64,000 bases of DNA from the NCBI GenBank assembly GCA_029204225.1, contig CM055101.1, forward strand, positions 46,797,906 through 46,861,905, written 5' to 3'. The position numbers were made by a program, and so were the translations under genes. Below are positions 10,084 to 21,860 of this stretch, one piece after another. Source of the stretch: Diphasiastrum complanatum (taxonomy: Eukaryota; Streptophyta; Lycopodiopsida; Lycopodiales; Lycopodiaceae). The notes beneath the pieces were generated by a model, which saw nothing but the letters and a program-made list of their open reading frames with translations, made no database searches and was not told where the DNA came from. Each line of letters starts with the position of its first letter. Within the stretch, counting starts at the first letter, position 1.

Positions 10084-10689
10084 AAGAATATTTTAGTAAG
10101 AGAAAAGCTTAATAATGCGGTACTTAGGACATGTCAATTTCGGTACCAAATTTGAAAACCTAATTACAATTATGCATTTGACGAGAAAAGCACTTTTGAC
10201 AAGCATGTTGTGAATTTCTTTTTTGACAATTTTGCCATAATCTTTCTTTTAAATAATTATAAAACAATATTATTAATTGAATTGTTTCGTTACTTTTGTT
10301 GTATAGTTGGTTTGATGACAATGAATTTTGCAGACGAGTTTCAATCTCCAGAAAAACAACAAGAGGAAAGTTTCTATTAACTAATGCATTTAAGTCTGTA
10401 TATATATTTTTTGCTTTATGCAAATGATATTTTTAGTTCATGTTAATATTGTCATTGGATAATTATGTGCCGGCTAACATGAATGTACGTTTCTTTTACT
10501 ATAAGAGTGTTTTTTGATTAGTTTAATTTTTTTTTTTCTCTTTCAGGTGGTAAAGCCATCTAGACGTATTGAAGATGACATTTTTATTATTTTAGACCTA
10601 GATGACATTCTCATGAAACAATGCGATACCGGTTTACAATGCTTGGCAATCAAAATAGATCAAATTGCGACATGGGTGGTTGGAATTTC
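10084..10689. other. AT-rich stretch, second half of the local duplication
   Basis: It contains the diverged second copy of the duplicated block to about 10334, then T-rich DNA ending in tctctttcag at about 10549, which looks like a splice acceptor. The following short frame (VVKPSRRIEDDIFIILDLDD) is not recognised. Confidence 0.35.
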
Positions 10690-11912
10690 TTAAACACATT
10701 TTGTCACTGCTTTCCTGCACACAAAATTGGAAGAAGACTTATGCATGGTCCAACCACTTGGTTTTGTAAACCAAGAATATCCAGAATATGGATGTCACAT
10801 GAATAAAAGCATTTATGGTCTGAAACATGCAGCAAGACAATGGTATAGAAAGAAGGATGAAGCATTATGTTCCTTAGGCTTCAAACCTCTATTTGCTGAG
10901 TCAAATGTCTATATCAAGCATGTCCAAAATGAAATAATCATTTTAATTGTCTATGTTGATGACACGTTTATCTTCTCAAGAAGAGATAAGTTAATTAATT
11001 TCAAATGTCAAAAAAGACATTTTTAAGATATTTGAGATTGCTAACCTAGGAGAAACTAAAATCTATCTAGGCTTGCAAATCTAGAGAGACTTTGAAGGTG
11101 GCAAGTTGTATCTTCACCAACAAAAGTACACTCTAAAGATCATTGAAGACTTCAACATGCTCAAATGAAAAGGTGTGCATACTCCCATGATACCTAGAAC
11201 AATACTGAGCAAGGCAAATTGTCCGCAGACTCTCGAGAAAGAAAAGCGAATGGCCAATACACCCTATCATAGGCTGATTGGATCATTATTGTATCTTACA
11301 GACAATACTAGAGCTGATATAGAATTTGCAGTATATAGACTGAGCCAATATAATCAAGACCCAGGATCGTTGCATTGGAAGTTGGTGAAAAGAGTACTAC
11401 AATATCTCCAAGAAATGAAAGACTATGGACTGTGTGATTCGAACGAAGCTGGATTTCACATCGAATATTACTGTGACGCAAGCTAGGCATCCATGAAGGA
11501 TAATAGCCAAAGTATTTCAGGAGGTTGTACTCTAGTATCTGGCACAGCCATACTCTAGATAAGCAAGAAACAAACAACAGTAGCTCAATCTTCTTGTGAA
11601 GCGAAATATGTAGCAGCAGCCAAGATGGCAAATGAGCTAATCTAGATCAAACGGATGCTAGAAGGATTTGATAAATCTATTTTTGAACCTTATGTCTTTT
11701 TAATGGATAAAACTTCAACAATCTATCTTACGAAAGATCTTGTATCTCATTCGAAAACGAAGCACATAGCTATCAAGTATCATGTTATTCGGGACTTAGT
11801 AAAAAAGAAAATACTGAAGACAATCTTCATACCCACAGAGGAAATGACAGTTGATATCTTTACAAAGCCACTTAGTAAAGCTTTGTTCGAGAAGCAGCGA
11901 AGAAGGGATTAA
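10690..11912 (+). pseudogene. Ty1/copia pol remnant: RT C-terminal half and RNase H
   Basis: RT motifs LEEDLCMVQPLGF, SIYGLKHAARQWY and the catalytic YVDD (10952-10963) lie in one frame to about 11010. After a frameshift the second frame holds IYLGLQI, YHRLIGSLLYLT, LHWKLVKRVLQYL and the RNase H blocks KKQTTVAQSSCEA, KTKHIAIKYHVIRDLV and VDIFTKPLSKALFEK. This second frame has in-frame stops at 11082, 11166, 11484, 11556 and 11643. At 11484, 11556 and 11643 the stop stands where the family has Trp. Everything upstream of the RT middle is missing. The element cannot be autonomous. Confidence 0.93.
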
Positions 11913-11928
11913 TTCAACTACCCACTTT

Positions 11929-12590
11929 GAGAGAGAGCTGTAGAACCTGATTAGACAGATCTTGATTCTACTAACAAAGTGCGCAATTTACTTGACAAAG
12001 GATGAGAAATGAACTCAAACTCGAAACATTTTTATTCATGATCAACCACAAAATATTCGCAAAATTTATCTTGCTTGAAACTCAAAAGATTCTCAAAATA
12101 TTTTGTTTCTTGTTTAAACCTTACTTGTCACAAAATTGTCGCCTGTCACGAACCGCGAAACATGAAGCTATGACAAAGAGACAAACTATCACAATATATT
12201 CGCAAATAGAAATTATTCGAGCCTGGAAACAGAGCGTCGATTTGAATATTAGCTATCATAAATGGTTAGATCAATTGTTACAGAATTAAAAGGCCAAAAG
12301 ACGTAAACTATAGCAATATAAATACATGTGCACTACTCATTGTAAAAACACTCTCACACTGAAGAGACTGTCGAACTCATTCAATCAGAGACACAACAGC
12401 GAGATAAAACAGCAAGAGATGTATACTGATTCATATTTAGAATTATAAATTTGTTTTTGATCAATGGTTTTCGTTTGTCTAAAATTGTCTTAAGTTGTCT
12501 CTTAATTTCGCACGCTATATTCAATCAAGGCAAAACTGTTTTACTAATATATAGATCATAAATAGACCTGACTGAAGACAATCATATTAG
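11929..12590 (+). mobile_element. Polypurine tract and 3' LTR of the preceding copia element
   Basis: The purine run gagagagagc at 11929-11938 is followed by TG at 11939, as expected for a 3' LTR start. A TATA-like TATAAAT at 12317-12323 could be the LTR promoter. The right end is placed near 12590, where gag sequence of the opposite element begins. There is no second LTR copy to confirm it. Confidence 0.55.
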
Positions 12591-12599
12591 TTTGATTTA

Positions 12600-13481
12600 T
12601 TCAAACTTTCATCGTGTTCTCTGTGGAAGAATAATTACTATTTTTTCTACATCTTGCTCCTTGAATTTTGTCGCATTGGAAATCTGGCCACTGTTGTTGT
12701 TTGTTCTTTGTCTTGTTGTAGATGCGGATTCTACATTCCTTGACGTCGTGATTAGCTCTCTTGCAATATCTACAAAAGAGCTTCTTGCACGATCCACTGC
12801 CCTCACCTTGAGATGAGGGTCCTGTTGTTGCACTTGATTCTTGGCCTTGGAATAATCGTTTTTCTTGGTGTGCAGGGCCACGGACAATTTTTGATGGACA
12901 GGCCACTAGTCTGTCTTTGCATTTCTTCTTGAAGAAGATGACCGATCACCTTTTGAAGAGTGAGGTCATGTTGTGTGGAGATCATCACCACAAAGTATTC
13001 ATACGACTTTGAAAGAGAAAAAAGCCTAGGTCATCACATCCTATGGCTGATAACTTATCCATTAAATACTTAAAGCTGTTGCTGTGAGAAGTGATGGCAG
13101 TAGAATCAGTCATGCTAAAAGTATGAAGAACTTCTTTCTAAGGTGTAATCTAGTGGTTACATCTTGTGTCTCATATAGACATGATCACAAATCCAATGCT
13201 TCCTTAGAGGTTTTGCACATGGTAACATGGGGTATTTGGGAGTCGGCCAGATCGAGTGTGATACATGATAAGGCCTTGTGGTCTTTGATCTTCCATGCCT
13301 TTGCTTGATCACCATATTATGGTTTCAGGTCAGAACCTTCTACTACATCCCCAAGACCTCTATCTATCAACATCATCCGGAGTTATAACTTTCAGATATA
13401 GAAGCTAGAACCATTGAATTTGTCAATGATTCTAGTCTTGTTGGATGACGACGACAAAGAATTATCAATATGAGACATGTT
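12600..13481 (-). pseudogene. Ty1/copia gag remnant with CCHC zinc knuckle
   Basis: On the minus strand gag starts at about 13481 (MSHIDNSLSSSSNK). It continues through DKFNGSSFY, KDHKALSCITLDLADSQ, TSKEALDLWSCLYE and LHLRKKFF to KSYEYFVVMISTQHDLTLQ, all typical copia gag blocks. A retroviral zinc knuckle, CRYCKRANHDVKEC (CX2CX4HX4C), lies near 12745-12790. Several stops and frameshifts interrupt it, for example after FNGSSFYI. The protein would package element RNA. It breaks off near 12600 against the LTR of the plus-strand element, so protease, integrase and RT are lost. Confidence 0.9.
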
Positions 13482-13523
13482 AACAGTAATACAAATAGAA
13501 TAATCTCTTGGTTTATTGAGCTA

Positions 13524-13537
13524 GGCTCTGATATCAA
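13524..13537 (-). other. Copia primer-binding site
   Basis: The minus strand reads TTGATATCAGAGCC, one mismatch from the usual TTGGTATCAGAGC. It lies between the LTR end at 13540 and gag starting at 13481, fixing the order LTR, primer site, gag on the minus strand. Confidence 0.8.
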
Positions 13538-13539
13538 TC

Positions 13540-14230
13540 TGATAAGGTGATAGAATGTGAACAAAGAAGAGAGAAGGAAATACTTGCGGAACGACTCTCC
13601 CATTATTATGGGCTGCTATGTGCAAGAACAATCTGAAAGAATGTAAATGCTAAATTACAATCACAGCTCAATTGCTCTGCCCAATAGGATATTGAGAAAA
13701 ACATTCATACTAAAAAACAAATGGATGAGTACATTTCACCAAAGAGATTAGAAATGGTGTGAGGTATTACTGGAAATCAGATTCAATAAGAGGTTCAGTT
13801 TTGAAAAAAACTTAGATTGATTGTGTGATGAAAAACACAAGTTCCTCAGGCGTCAAAAACATCCATCATCTGATCAAAAATTAAGGAGTCGTAAACATCT
13901 GTGTTTTGATCAGAGTGAGTAAACGAGCATGATCAAACATGAGCGAAGTGCTTTCAAGTCACAATAAGCATTTTATACACAAATAGAAAAACGTGTTACT
14001 GCTATATTACACTGAAGCACAACAATAAGTTACAACCAATATGGTGACGTAGCTTGGAGGCTCAAATTTATTCATCTCATGGACGAAGCATCACGTAGCG
14101 TGTGTGATGAAGGTGTTTTTATACACCGGATCTATGTATCTAATTACAATAAATGTTTGTCATCTAACTAAGCACTTTGTTGCACTCAGGGAGTAATTGA
14201 ACTACGATGACAAAATAAAAACTGTACATT
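13540..14230 (-). mobile_element. 5' LTR of the minus-strand copia element
   Basis: The inner end is set by TG/CA next to the primer-binding site. A minus-strand TATA-like box (TATAAAAAC) is at about 14115-14123, which would put the promoter in the expected U3 part. The outer end near 14227 is a guess from a CA dinucleotide, with no second copy to align. Confidence 0.6.
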
Positions 14231-14301
14231 AAATACATGGTTAGGAAAAAAAGCTGACAAAAGATTTACATCTTTGAAACAGTTAAAAAAAACGTTACTA
14301 T

Positions 14302-14560
14302 CGGAAGAAGTCGGGCACTTTGGATGATGAACAAAATTGTCGAAGAAGTCGGAGACTATGGACGATGGAAGAAGTCACACTTTGGTTGATGAACGAAATT
14401 GTTGAAGAAGTCGAAGACTTCAAAGACTTTGGATGATGGAAGAGGCTGGAGACTGCGTTTGATGGAAGAAGTCGGACACTAGTTGATGAAAGAAATCGGA
14501 CACTTCGGTTGATGAACGAAGTTTTCGAAAAAGGTGGAGACTTTGACGTCGAGTGACTTA
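14302..14560 (+). repeat. Degenerate tandem repeat with gaagaagtcgg core
   Basis: Variants of gaagaagtcggagactttgg and gatgatggaagaagtc or gttgatgaacgaaattg recur about seven times with irregular spacing of roughly 30-50 bases. An ORF crosses it on the minus strand, but that is a by-product of the repeat. Confidence 0.75.
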
Positions 14561-16790
14561 ATTTGTTGAAGAAATTGAGGGTGATCAGGTTCGTAGGTCT
14601 TTGGTCTACTAATTCCATTTTGATTGGAATAGAAGCAAGTTTGATCAGAATTTAAGTCTGAGAGTTCTATATTGGATCAACCTAATCTTAGTTTAAGTAC
14701 TAGGATCAGAGAAGGGTTAATCAGTGGGAGAAATTATGTAATTAGAGGTAAGTTGGATTGGAAAACTGCTGAGAGTGAATTTTATTCGTCTTAGAGATTT
14801 CCCAGATATCTTATATACTCATGAGAAATAGAAAATATTTTGTAGCTGAGTTACAAGATCTCAGTGAGATATGTGAGTAACCTATGTGGGTTCTGGAGGA
14901 ATCTACCAGGTAAGATGTGTTTATGTACTGGGTCATAGTGAGATTATTCACATATGTGCACGATTAATCTTGTATGAATTTACTGTGTATTCCTGGTTAC
15001 TAGAGTTATTTGGTGCACTTAACCTAGTCGGTGAACATAGACATATGATCAAGTATTGTTTTGACAGATACTTGCAGAGTTAACAAATCTTTGTATAGAA
15101 GATTTATGGATTAACTTATAAATAGTTTGGATGAGGATCTAAATGTGGTGTCATACTAGTATAATTGAGATTTGCATCTAGACATTTGAGATTTCTGAAT
15201 CATTGGCAATTAACTTGTGTATTTGATTACTCCAGGATGAAGTTAATTGGTAAAACGATCAGTGTGATGTGGATTCACCGAGAACTGATGGTTTTAAATT
15301 ATATTGCTTGTAAGACGCATGATTAGTGAATCATTTGGGTTCATCAGTTAAAATTGTCTGCATTGGATATACATTATTCTTGGGATAGAGTATTCCTTAG
15401 TTAAGGAATAGACTCAGCTCATTAGTGATTGTATCCCAGAGAGCTCAAATGGATAACGAATCATAATGAATCCAAGAATAACAACTGAATTGATTTTTAG
15501 CAGGGCTTTGGGTGTCTAGATTGATTCTAGATTGTAATCTAAAGTTTTTGTAGTTGAAGATGATTGTCATCTTGGTATGCGTTCGGTCTTTAATTACCAT
15601 TAGTTTCTAGACCTTCAATCTTGCACTTCAGTTAAAGAATCATGTTTAAAGAATATTCCTAAATCCAGTATTTTCTTAGTGGAAATATTTTGGAATGATT
15701 CTTACTTTTTCCTGAGTTATGTTGGACATATACTCCAGTGTCCTATAAATGGTTAAGTAATGGTTTTGGATTTTAGAAAATTGTGATTGATGAATCATAC
15801 GAATCTAAGTATTTGTGGTTGACGGATCATAAATAGATACTTAATTGTTGTCAAAGGATTATAAGGAACTGTAATGATTCTTAGGTGTGACGATTAAGTC
15901 TTGGTTTATTAATTGAGTAAGAATTCAAATCAGTGTTTTGAATCTCTCTACTCCAGTATTTTAATTGAGAACCTATGGATCTCACAGACATTATCTAGTG
16001 GATGCTATTCTATTACAGTTTGGTCTGTAGATGCTTGAGTACAATTGTTCATTTGAGTTGGATCTCCAGTTATCTTAGGAGACAGACAAGTCTATTAGGA
16101 TGAATGAATGCTATTTTTTTGTATTTGGTGCTAGAAATAGGAGCATTTAACTCAAAAGAGTATATGGGGTACTTAGAGTTGAGCTTTAATCATTCTATAT
16201 CTTAATGATTCTCCTAGAGATTCTAATTTAATGAATTATCATATCTTAGAATTTGGATTCTAAGGGTATTTGTACTTGAAAGCTTCTAAGGTATTTGGAT
16301 ATCTTAGAGTTGTGGATAATTTCATACTATAATTATATTTATTTTATTATTATTTCTTTAACTTTAATCTCTTAAGTTAGGTTATCTCACCCAATATTTC
16401 ATGTAAATGCTTTACATGAAGGTGATGTTACTAACTTATGGTGAATATAACCCAGTTGGGAAATTTTTTGCTTAGTATACTTTTCCAAACCTGAGTTGTA
16501 CTCCAATGCAGAGACTATCACTTGGAAATAGGATTATCTCTGAGTACTTGTTTGATGTGAAAGTTAGACTAATGATAATGATTTTCTAGGTTGATATTGA
16601 AAATTAAAGGAACTGTAATTCTTTCATGTTTAGAGAGTTTCTAAGGATAGAAACAGTGTTTTGTGATACATAAATTTCTTTATTCACCTGTGCATATGGC
16701 AACAATGTTATTAGAAAATGAAATTCAATGTGTTGATAGGTAACAAATTTCAAAATTGAGATCCATTTACATTCCGTTTTATATCGTGGT
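14561..16790. other. Long AT-rich stretch with no gene recognised
   Basis: About 2.2 kb with stops in every frame and no domain, RNA gene or repeat partner that I can see. Confidence 0.5.
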
Positions 16791-16799
16791 TTATATCAA

Positions 16800-17134
16800 A
16801 GGGTCTTTTTTTCATCAGTCTCAATATTACCCTCGGTTAGCAGAGTGTCCTTGAATGCCTCTGGCCACCTGGACCCTCTTTATGAATGTCTCAAAAACAA
16901 GCTCAAATTTGGTAGGCTTATACCAACGTCAGCCTTGGTATACCCCTTAAATTAGCTTCAATATTCCGATGTATCTTCCGAGGCCCTCTAGTGAATTTTT
17001 GACCCTCTCTATATCCCTCTCTATAAATGTTTAGAAAATAAGTTCAAATTTGATAGGCTTATGTTCATTTTAAAAACTATCATTTAAAGAAACGCTAAAA
17101 AAAAGCCTTGGTAATCGCCCATCCTCTTGTAGTG
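16800..17134 (-). mobile_element. CACTA-like transposon terminus
   Basis: Read on the minus strand this begins CACTACAAGAGG at 17134, a CACTA-type inverted-repeat end, followed by ATTACCAAGGCTTTTTTTT. Inside, two copies of a caaatttggtaggcttat/caaatttgataggcttat word lie about 140 bp apart, like subterminal repeats. The end near 26711 has a closely similar layout. The other end of this element was not found. Confidence 0.5.
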
Positions 17135-17218
17135 AGGAAACTTTATGATTCCTGCAGGAAGAATCTTGAAAATAGAAATTGCATTCACCAAGGAGAAAAC
17201 TATGGACTTAATTTTCAA

Positions 17219-18891
17219 CACATTTGGATATTCATGGTGTTACTGCTATCAGCAATGGAGGAGCTAAGATGTATGTAACTTTCATTGATGCTTTTAGTAG
17301 GTTTTGTTGGGTATATTGACTAAAGATCAAGGATAAAGTGTATGATGTCTTTGTCAAACTCAAGATTGCTAGGGAGGTCCAATTCTCTACAAAGATCAAG
17401 TTCTTGAGGAGTGACAATGGTGGTGAGTATATCTCTCCCCAGTTTAAGACTTCATGAGATCAAGAGAGAGTATGCAAGTCCAAGGACACCACAACAAAAT
17501 GGAGTGGCCGAGAGGAAGAACAGGACCTTGTGTGAAGGTGCAAAAGCCATGAGGTTAGGAGCTAATCTACCAAAACCATTTTGGGATCAGGATTTGTTGT
17601 GTGCTAACTTTCTATGCAATAGGTGGCCGAGTGCTTTATTGGATGGAAAAATCCCTTTTGAAATGTTATTTAGAAGAAGGCCAAGTGTCAAGTTTTTTAG
17701 AACTTTTGGATGCACTTGCTATATCAACATAACACATGATGATAGGACAAATGAGGATCCATCTTCAAGGAAATGTATATTTGTTGGCTATAGCGAGGTG
17801 AGTAAAGCCTATAAGGTTTACATTCCTTCTACTAATAATGTGGTCATTGGAAGAGATGTCATTTTTTATAAGGAAAATATTTTAAAGGTGTCTTCAAGTA
17901 TTGATATTGTGGATGGATCTCGATGTGGATGACATCGATGTTACTTTGGATGATGTTGATGAAGGGACTTCATCAAGTGAAAAGCCAAGGAGGACATCAA
18001 GGCAAAGGTAAACACCTTCAAGACTCACATATGATGAAAAAGGTAAGCAAGTTGTTGGAGGTACAAACTATGATTTTCTAACTTCTTTTGATGAAACTAC
18101 ATGTGTAGATGAGGCTATACAAATGGAGGAGTGGATTCAAACGATGGATCTTGAATATCAAGCTCTTATGAAAAACAATACATGAAAGTTGGTGGAACTA
18201 CCTAAGGACAAGAAAGCTATCGGATGCAAATGGATCTTCAAAGTGAAGACAAACCAATATGGATCAATCAATAAGCATATGGCAAGGTTGGTGGCTAAAG
18301 GATATGCACAAGTACATGGTATTCACTGAACAAGAGATTGGCATTGTTTACAATGGATCATCACCTAACTTGTTTGGATTTTCAGAGTCAGATTTTGTAG
18401 GAGATCAAATGGATAGGAAGTCCATAAGTGCACATGCTATCTTTGTAGGTGATGGAGCTATCTCATGGATGTTGAAAAAGCAAGCTACTATCTGATTGTC
18501 AACTAGTGAGGCCGAGTACAAAGCACACACATCATGCACAAAGGAGATGTTATGGATCAAAAGGATGTTAAAAGATGTTAACTTGATGGATTTTTTAGAG
18601 AGTCCAATCATCTTTTGTGACAACCTATCAGCCCAAAGATTCACAAGTAATCCTATCTTTCATGCAAGGAGCAAGCATATTGAGGTGGCATATCATTTTG
18701 TGAGGGAACAAGTCATGGCAAATGAAGTGGAGCTTCAACATGTCTCATCAAGGGAATGTGTAGGTGATATATTCACCAAAGCACTTGAAAAAGAATTGTT
18801 TACAAAGCATAGAATATCACTTTGTGTACTTTCAAAGTCTATGCTAAAACTAGTTGAAGACTCGAGTGTGAGAAATTGTCAACTAGTTTGA
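17219..18891 (+). pseudogene. Ty1/copia pol remnant: integrase, RT start, RNase H (RT core deleted)
   Basis: The integrase core is recognisable: HLDIHGV, FIDAFSRFCWVY, FLRSDNGGEY and SPRTPQQNGVAERKNRTL, then FFRTFGCTCYI and SSRKCIFVGYSE. It is broken by a stop at about 17320 and a frameshift near 17455. The RT domain starts with GCKWIFKVKTNQYGS and ARLVAKGYAQVHGI at about 18215-18328, then jumps straight into RNase H (FSESDFVGDQ, LSTSEAEYKA, CDNLSAQ, RSKHIEVAYHFVREQV, DIFTKALEKELF). RT with its YVDD is deleted. Stops at 18183 (where Trp is expected) and 18496 add to the decay. The frame ends inside the 3' LTR. It belongs to the same family as the element at 19900-25562. Confidence 0.93.
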
Positions 18892-19138
18892 TCTAGCTCA
18901 TTTGTCAATTTAGGCCAATATGCATTTCATACTTGGAGAGGTTATTTTTAATTTGAGTTCATTTAAATTAACACTTTTGAAAAGTGTGGAAAATGTAGTA
19001 GGTCAAGTTTGGAAAGATTCAAATCTGATTAATTGGAACATTAGATCTAGAAGTTTTCTATTGTTGATAAGATTGGAGAAGGATATCCAAATAGGGTATG
19101 GACCTGTTATAAATAGTGTACAAGCGTGGGAAGAAATA

Positions 19139-19235
<97 letters not shown>

Positions 19236-19552
19236 GCTTATACATGAGTTCTCTTTTGGTTCATATATTCATTGGTGCACTATAGTGTAGATATCTTGCA
19301 ATTTTGTGTGTAGAATGCAATTGTATGTTCATTATTGGATCCACACATGTGAAATATAGTACCTTATTGTTATTGTACAGACAAAAACTTCATTTTATCA
19401 TATATTTGATATCTGATCAAGATCTTGTTGAGTTTGCATCTTCTATGTGTAGTTGATGTTAGATTTCTACATTGTAAATAGTGCTTGATGTGTTGTAGTT
19501 CATAACCGAAGATTAAAGGGACATATTGGATCTTAGTGAATATTTCTTCACA
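18867..19552 (+). mobile_element. 3' LTR of the copia element (686 bp)
   Basis: It starts TGTGAGAAATTG after a weak purine tract and ends TTCTTCACA. It aligns along its length with the minus-strand LTR at 24912-25562, for example the shared word cattggtgcactat. TATAAAT at 19108-19114 is a plausible LTR promoter. The sequence after 19552 is gypsy RT again, so this element lies inside the gypsy gene. Confidence 0.8.
19142..19233 (+). repeat. (CT)n microsatellite in the LTR leader, 92 bp
   Basis: Perfect CT array starting about 28 bases after the LTR TATA-like box, so it would be at the start of the element's RNA. The related LTR at 24912-25562 has only a short ga/ct stretch at the matching place. 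Confidence 0.95.
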
Positions 19553-19899
19553 CTTACGACCGAGATAAACCAGCTCATGCTTAAAGAATTCACACTTGGA
19601 TTTCTTAGTGTAGTAACTCTTGCCGGAGTTTTATCAAGACAGTTCTCAAGTGCCCTATGTGTTCCTTTAGACAAGAATATCATCTAGGAATACTACCACA
19701 AATTTTCCCAAATATGGACGAAACAAATCATTCATCATTTGTTGGAATGTTGTTGGAGCATTCGTCAACCCAAATGACAATTCTAAAGATTCATAATGGC
19801 CAAATCTAGTGCGAAATCCTGTCTTTTGGACATCTTCCGATTTAATTCTAATCAGATGGTACCCTGTCCTGAGATCTATCTTAGTTAAATACTGAGCTT
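19553..19899 (-). pseudogene. Ty3/gypsy reverse transcriptase, distal part
   Basis: On the minus strand the sequence reads [57 protein letters not shown] and the catalytic FLDD (19679-19690), then KCEFFKHELVYLG after a frameshift. It continues the RT frame that ends at 25563, the two halves being split by the copia element at 19900-25562. The left end is cut by the LTR ending at 19552. Confidence 0.9.
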
Positions 19900-20175
19900 T
19901 GTGAAGGATTTCAGGTCATTCAAGATCCAATCCATGTCCCCGATCTTTGGTTACAATAAGGAGCAAACCAACAATCCTGCCAATGTAGAAAAATCAGCAT
20001 CTACATAAAAAATGAGATGCAAACTCTAAGAGATACTGATCAAACATGAACCAAACATTTTGAACTAATATAACTTCAAAAAGTTTATCTCTAAGTCTAA
20101 AATGAGTTTTGGCCTCTTATCGACAATTTACCAAAATATGACCAAACTAGACTAAACTAGTTGAAATATGTCACA
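19900..20175 (-). repeat. 3' LTR of the non-autonomous element (276 bp, internally deleted)
   Basis: It aligns to both ends of the 651-bp 5' LTR but lacks about 375 bp corresponding to 25067-25441, which includes the TATA-like region. Over the aligned part I count fewer than ten differences, so the insertion is much younger than the surrounding remnants. Confidence 0.9.
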
Positions 20176-20189
20176 CTCCCTCCTCAACT

Positions 20190-21860
20190 AGTTTTGGCAT
20201 AGTTTTGACAATAGAGCTTTGATCCAACTTTAGAATGATCTCCATCCTAAGTATAGATCTCCTTTCTAAGGTTCTAAAGTATCTTTCATAATTGATATAG
20301 AGAATAGTGTCCAAATTGGATGCTTCACTATCTCTTACATCAATTTTACACATCAAGATATAACTAGAACATGAAGAACCAAATAGAATGTGAATGAAAT
20401 GATTCCTCCATGTTTCAAACTTTGAACTCCCTGGAAAATTACAACAACCAAACAATAAATGTGAGTGATGACCATTTGCTTGCTTGTCTCCTCCAACTGT
20501 GTCCTTTCTTGATATGTCTCCACCATAAAACTCCATGAATGAGCCTCCATCTCCATCTTGCCACAAGATGTCATCAAAACTTGGAAATCCATGAGTAGGT
20601 GAGTACATTAATGATGCAAATCCAGCACCACATGACTCCAAGTAGGTTGCACTAGTCCATCTTCAAGATCTACTTGACACAAGAAAATGACCATGAATTC
20701 ACCAAAAATTGACAATCTCCAAACATTGGCATCAAGTAGCTCAACACTTGAGAACTTGATCATGGATGAGTGATATAATGAACCTCCAATAGCTTCATTT
20801 CCATCATCAAAACCAGCCAAGAATGCTAGTACAACTCCAACAATAAGATATTGCAAGACAATTATGTAGCTAGTTTGTCCATATCTTGACAATTTGCACA
20901 CATGCACATGAAATAGCTCAAACATGAGATAGAACAAGTAAAGTAAACTTGAACAACACTTCCTTGCTCTCCTTTGACCTTACTTGAGTCTTCAATAAGC
21001 TTCAAAAATAGATCCATAACATCTTTGCCAATTACCTCTCCTTTGATGCTCTTGACTAGCTCCAAATTGCCACCTTTCCTTTTGTGTTGTTGAAGCCCTT
21101 TAAGACCAACCTCTTGATCTTCCTCTTGACCATCAAAATCATTGAACAAACTTTGTTTTCTAGATCCATTACTTGCTTTTACGGCATGAAAACCATGAGA
21201 ACCAATATCCACTTGCAATAGCATCATCTACACAAGAAAATTCTCCAAAACATGTGAGTAAAGCAAAGTGAGTCACTTCCACTTGCTTACCTTTCTCTTG
21301 ACCATCAAAGATATCAAAGACATGAATATCTTCAGACCTGAACCTCTGAAAATACTCCCTCTCAAACATATGATCTAGATCCAACAAGATCTCATCAATG
21401 CTTGATCTCGATCTTCCATAAAGATTAGTGAAAACAATGTCACCAATGTCACCATCATAAATCAAAAGATAGATTCCAAACTTTCCATCCAACATGAAGT
21501 AGAGTAGGTGAAGATGTGTATCAAACCTAATAAATCCAACGTTCTTGAGTCCATAACAAACCTCAATAAGATCACCAATGAGATCTCTCTTGCCTTGAAG
21601 AAATTGCCTCTCGATTTGCTCCATGTGGTCTTCTCCAACCAACCTTTTGCCATCTCGATCATGAGTGATCAACTCACAATTATAGAATCCTTTGAGTTGA
21701 TGAAGAGATGTGAGATCCATGCATTGGATCCTCCCAAGAACCAATCTTCCATTGCTCTTTCCTTCATAAGACTCCCTCTTAATGATTGCATCATAAGAAG
21801 TAGAAACCTCAAAGACATTAGAAGCTGTAGTGCATTATTCTGGTCAAAATTTTAAAATTT
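20190..21860 (-). pseudogene. Unrecognised ORF chain inside the non-autonomous element
   Basis: Overlapping minus-strand frames of 191, 121, 109 and 156 residues cover this stretch (21169-21744, 20862-21227, 20608-20937, 20171-20641). The first includes KRLVGEDHMEQIERQFLQGK, RSRSSIDEILLDLDHMFE and DIHVFDIFDGQEKGKQ; the second repeats DFDGQEEDQEVGLKGLQQ. The last ends in the copia pol tail before the polypurine tract. No integrase, RT, RNase H or env-like feature is seen. It could be captured host sequence or non-coding element sequence that happens to stay open; frameshifts between the pieces mean it is not now one protein. Confidence 0.35.

Noticed and set aside
14298-14618. 106-residue Ser-rich minus-strand ORF
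   Set aside because: It is produced by the tandem gaagaagtc repeat.
19003-19285. ORFs encoding Ser-Leu or Arg-Glu repeats
   Set aside because: Translation of a CT/GA microsatellite; the same applies at 4682-5000, 47206-47732, 51116-51392 and 58886-59110.
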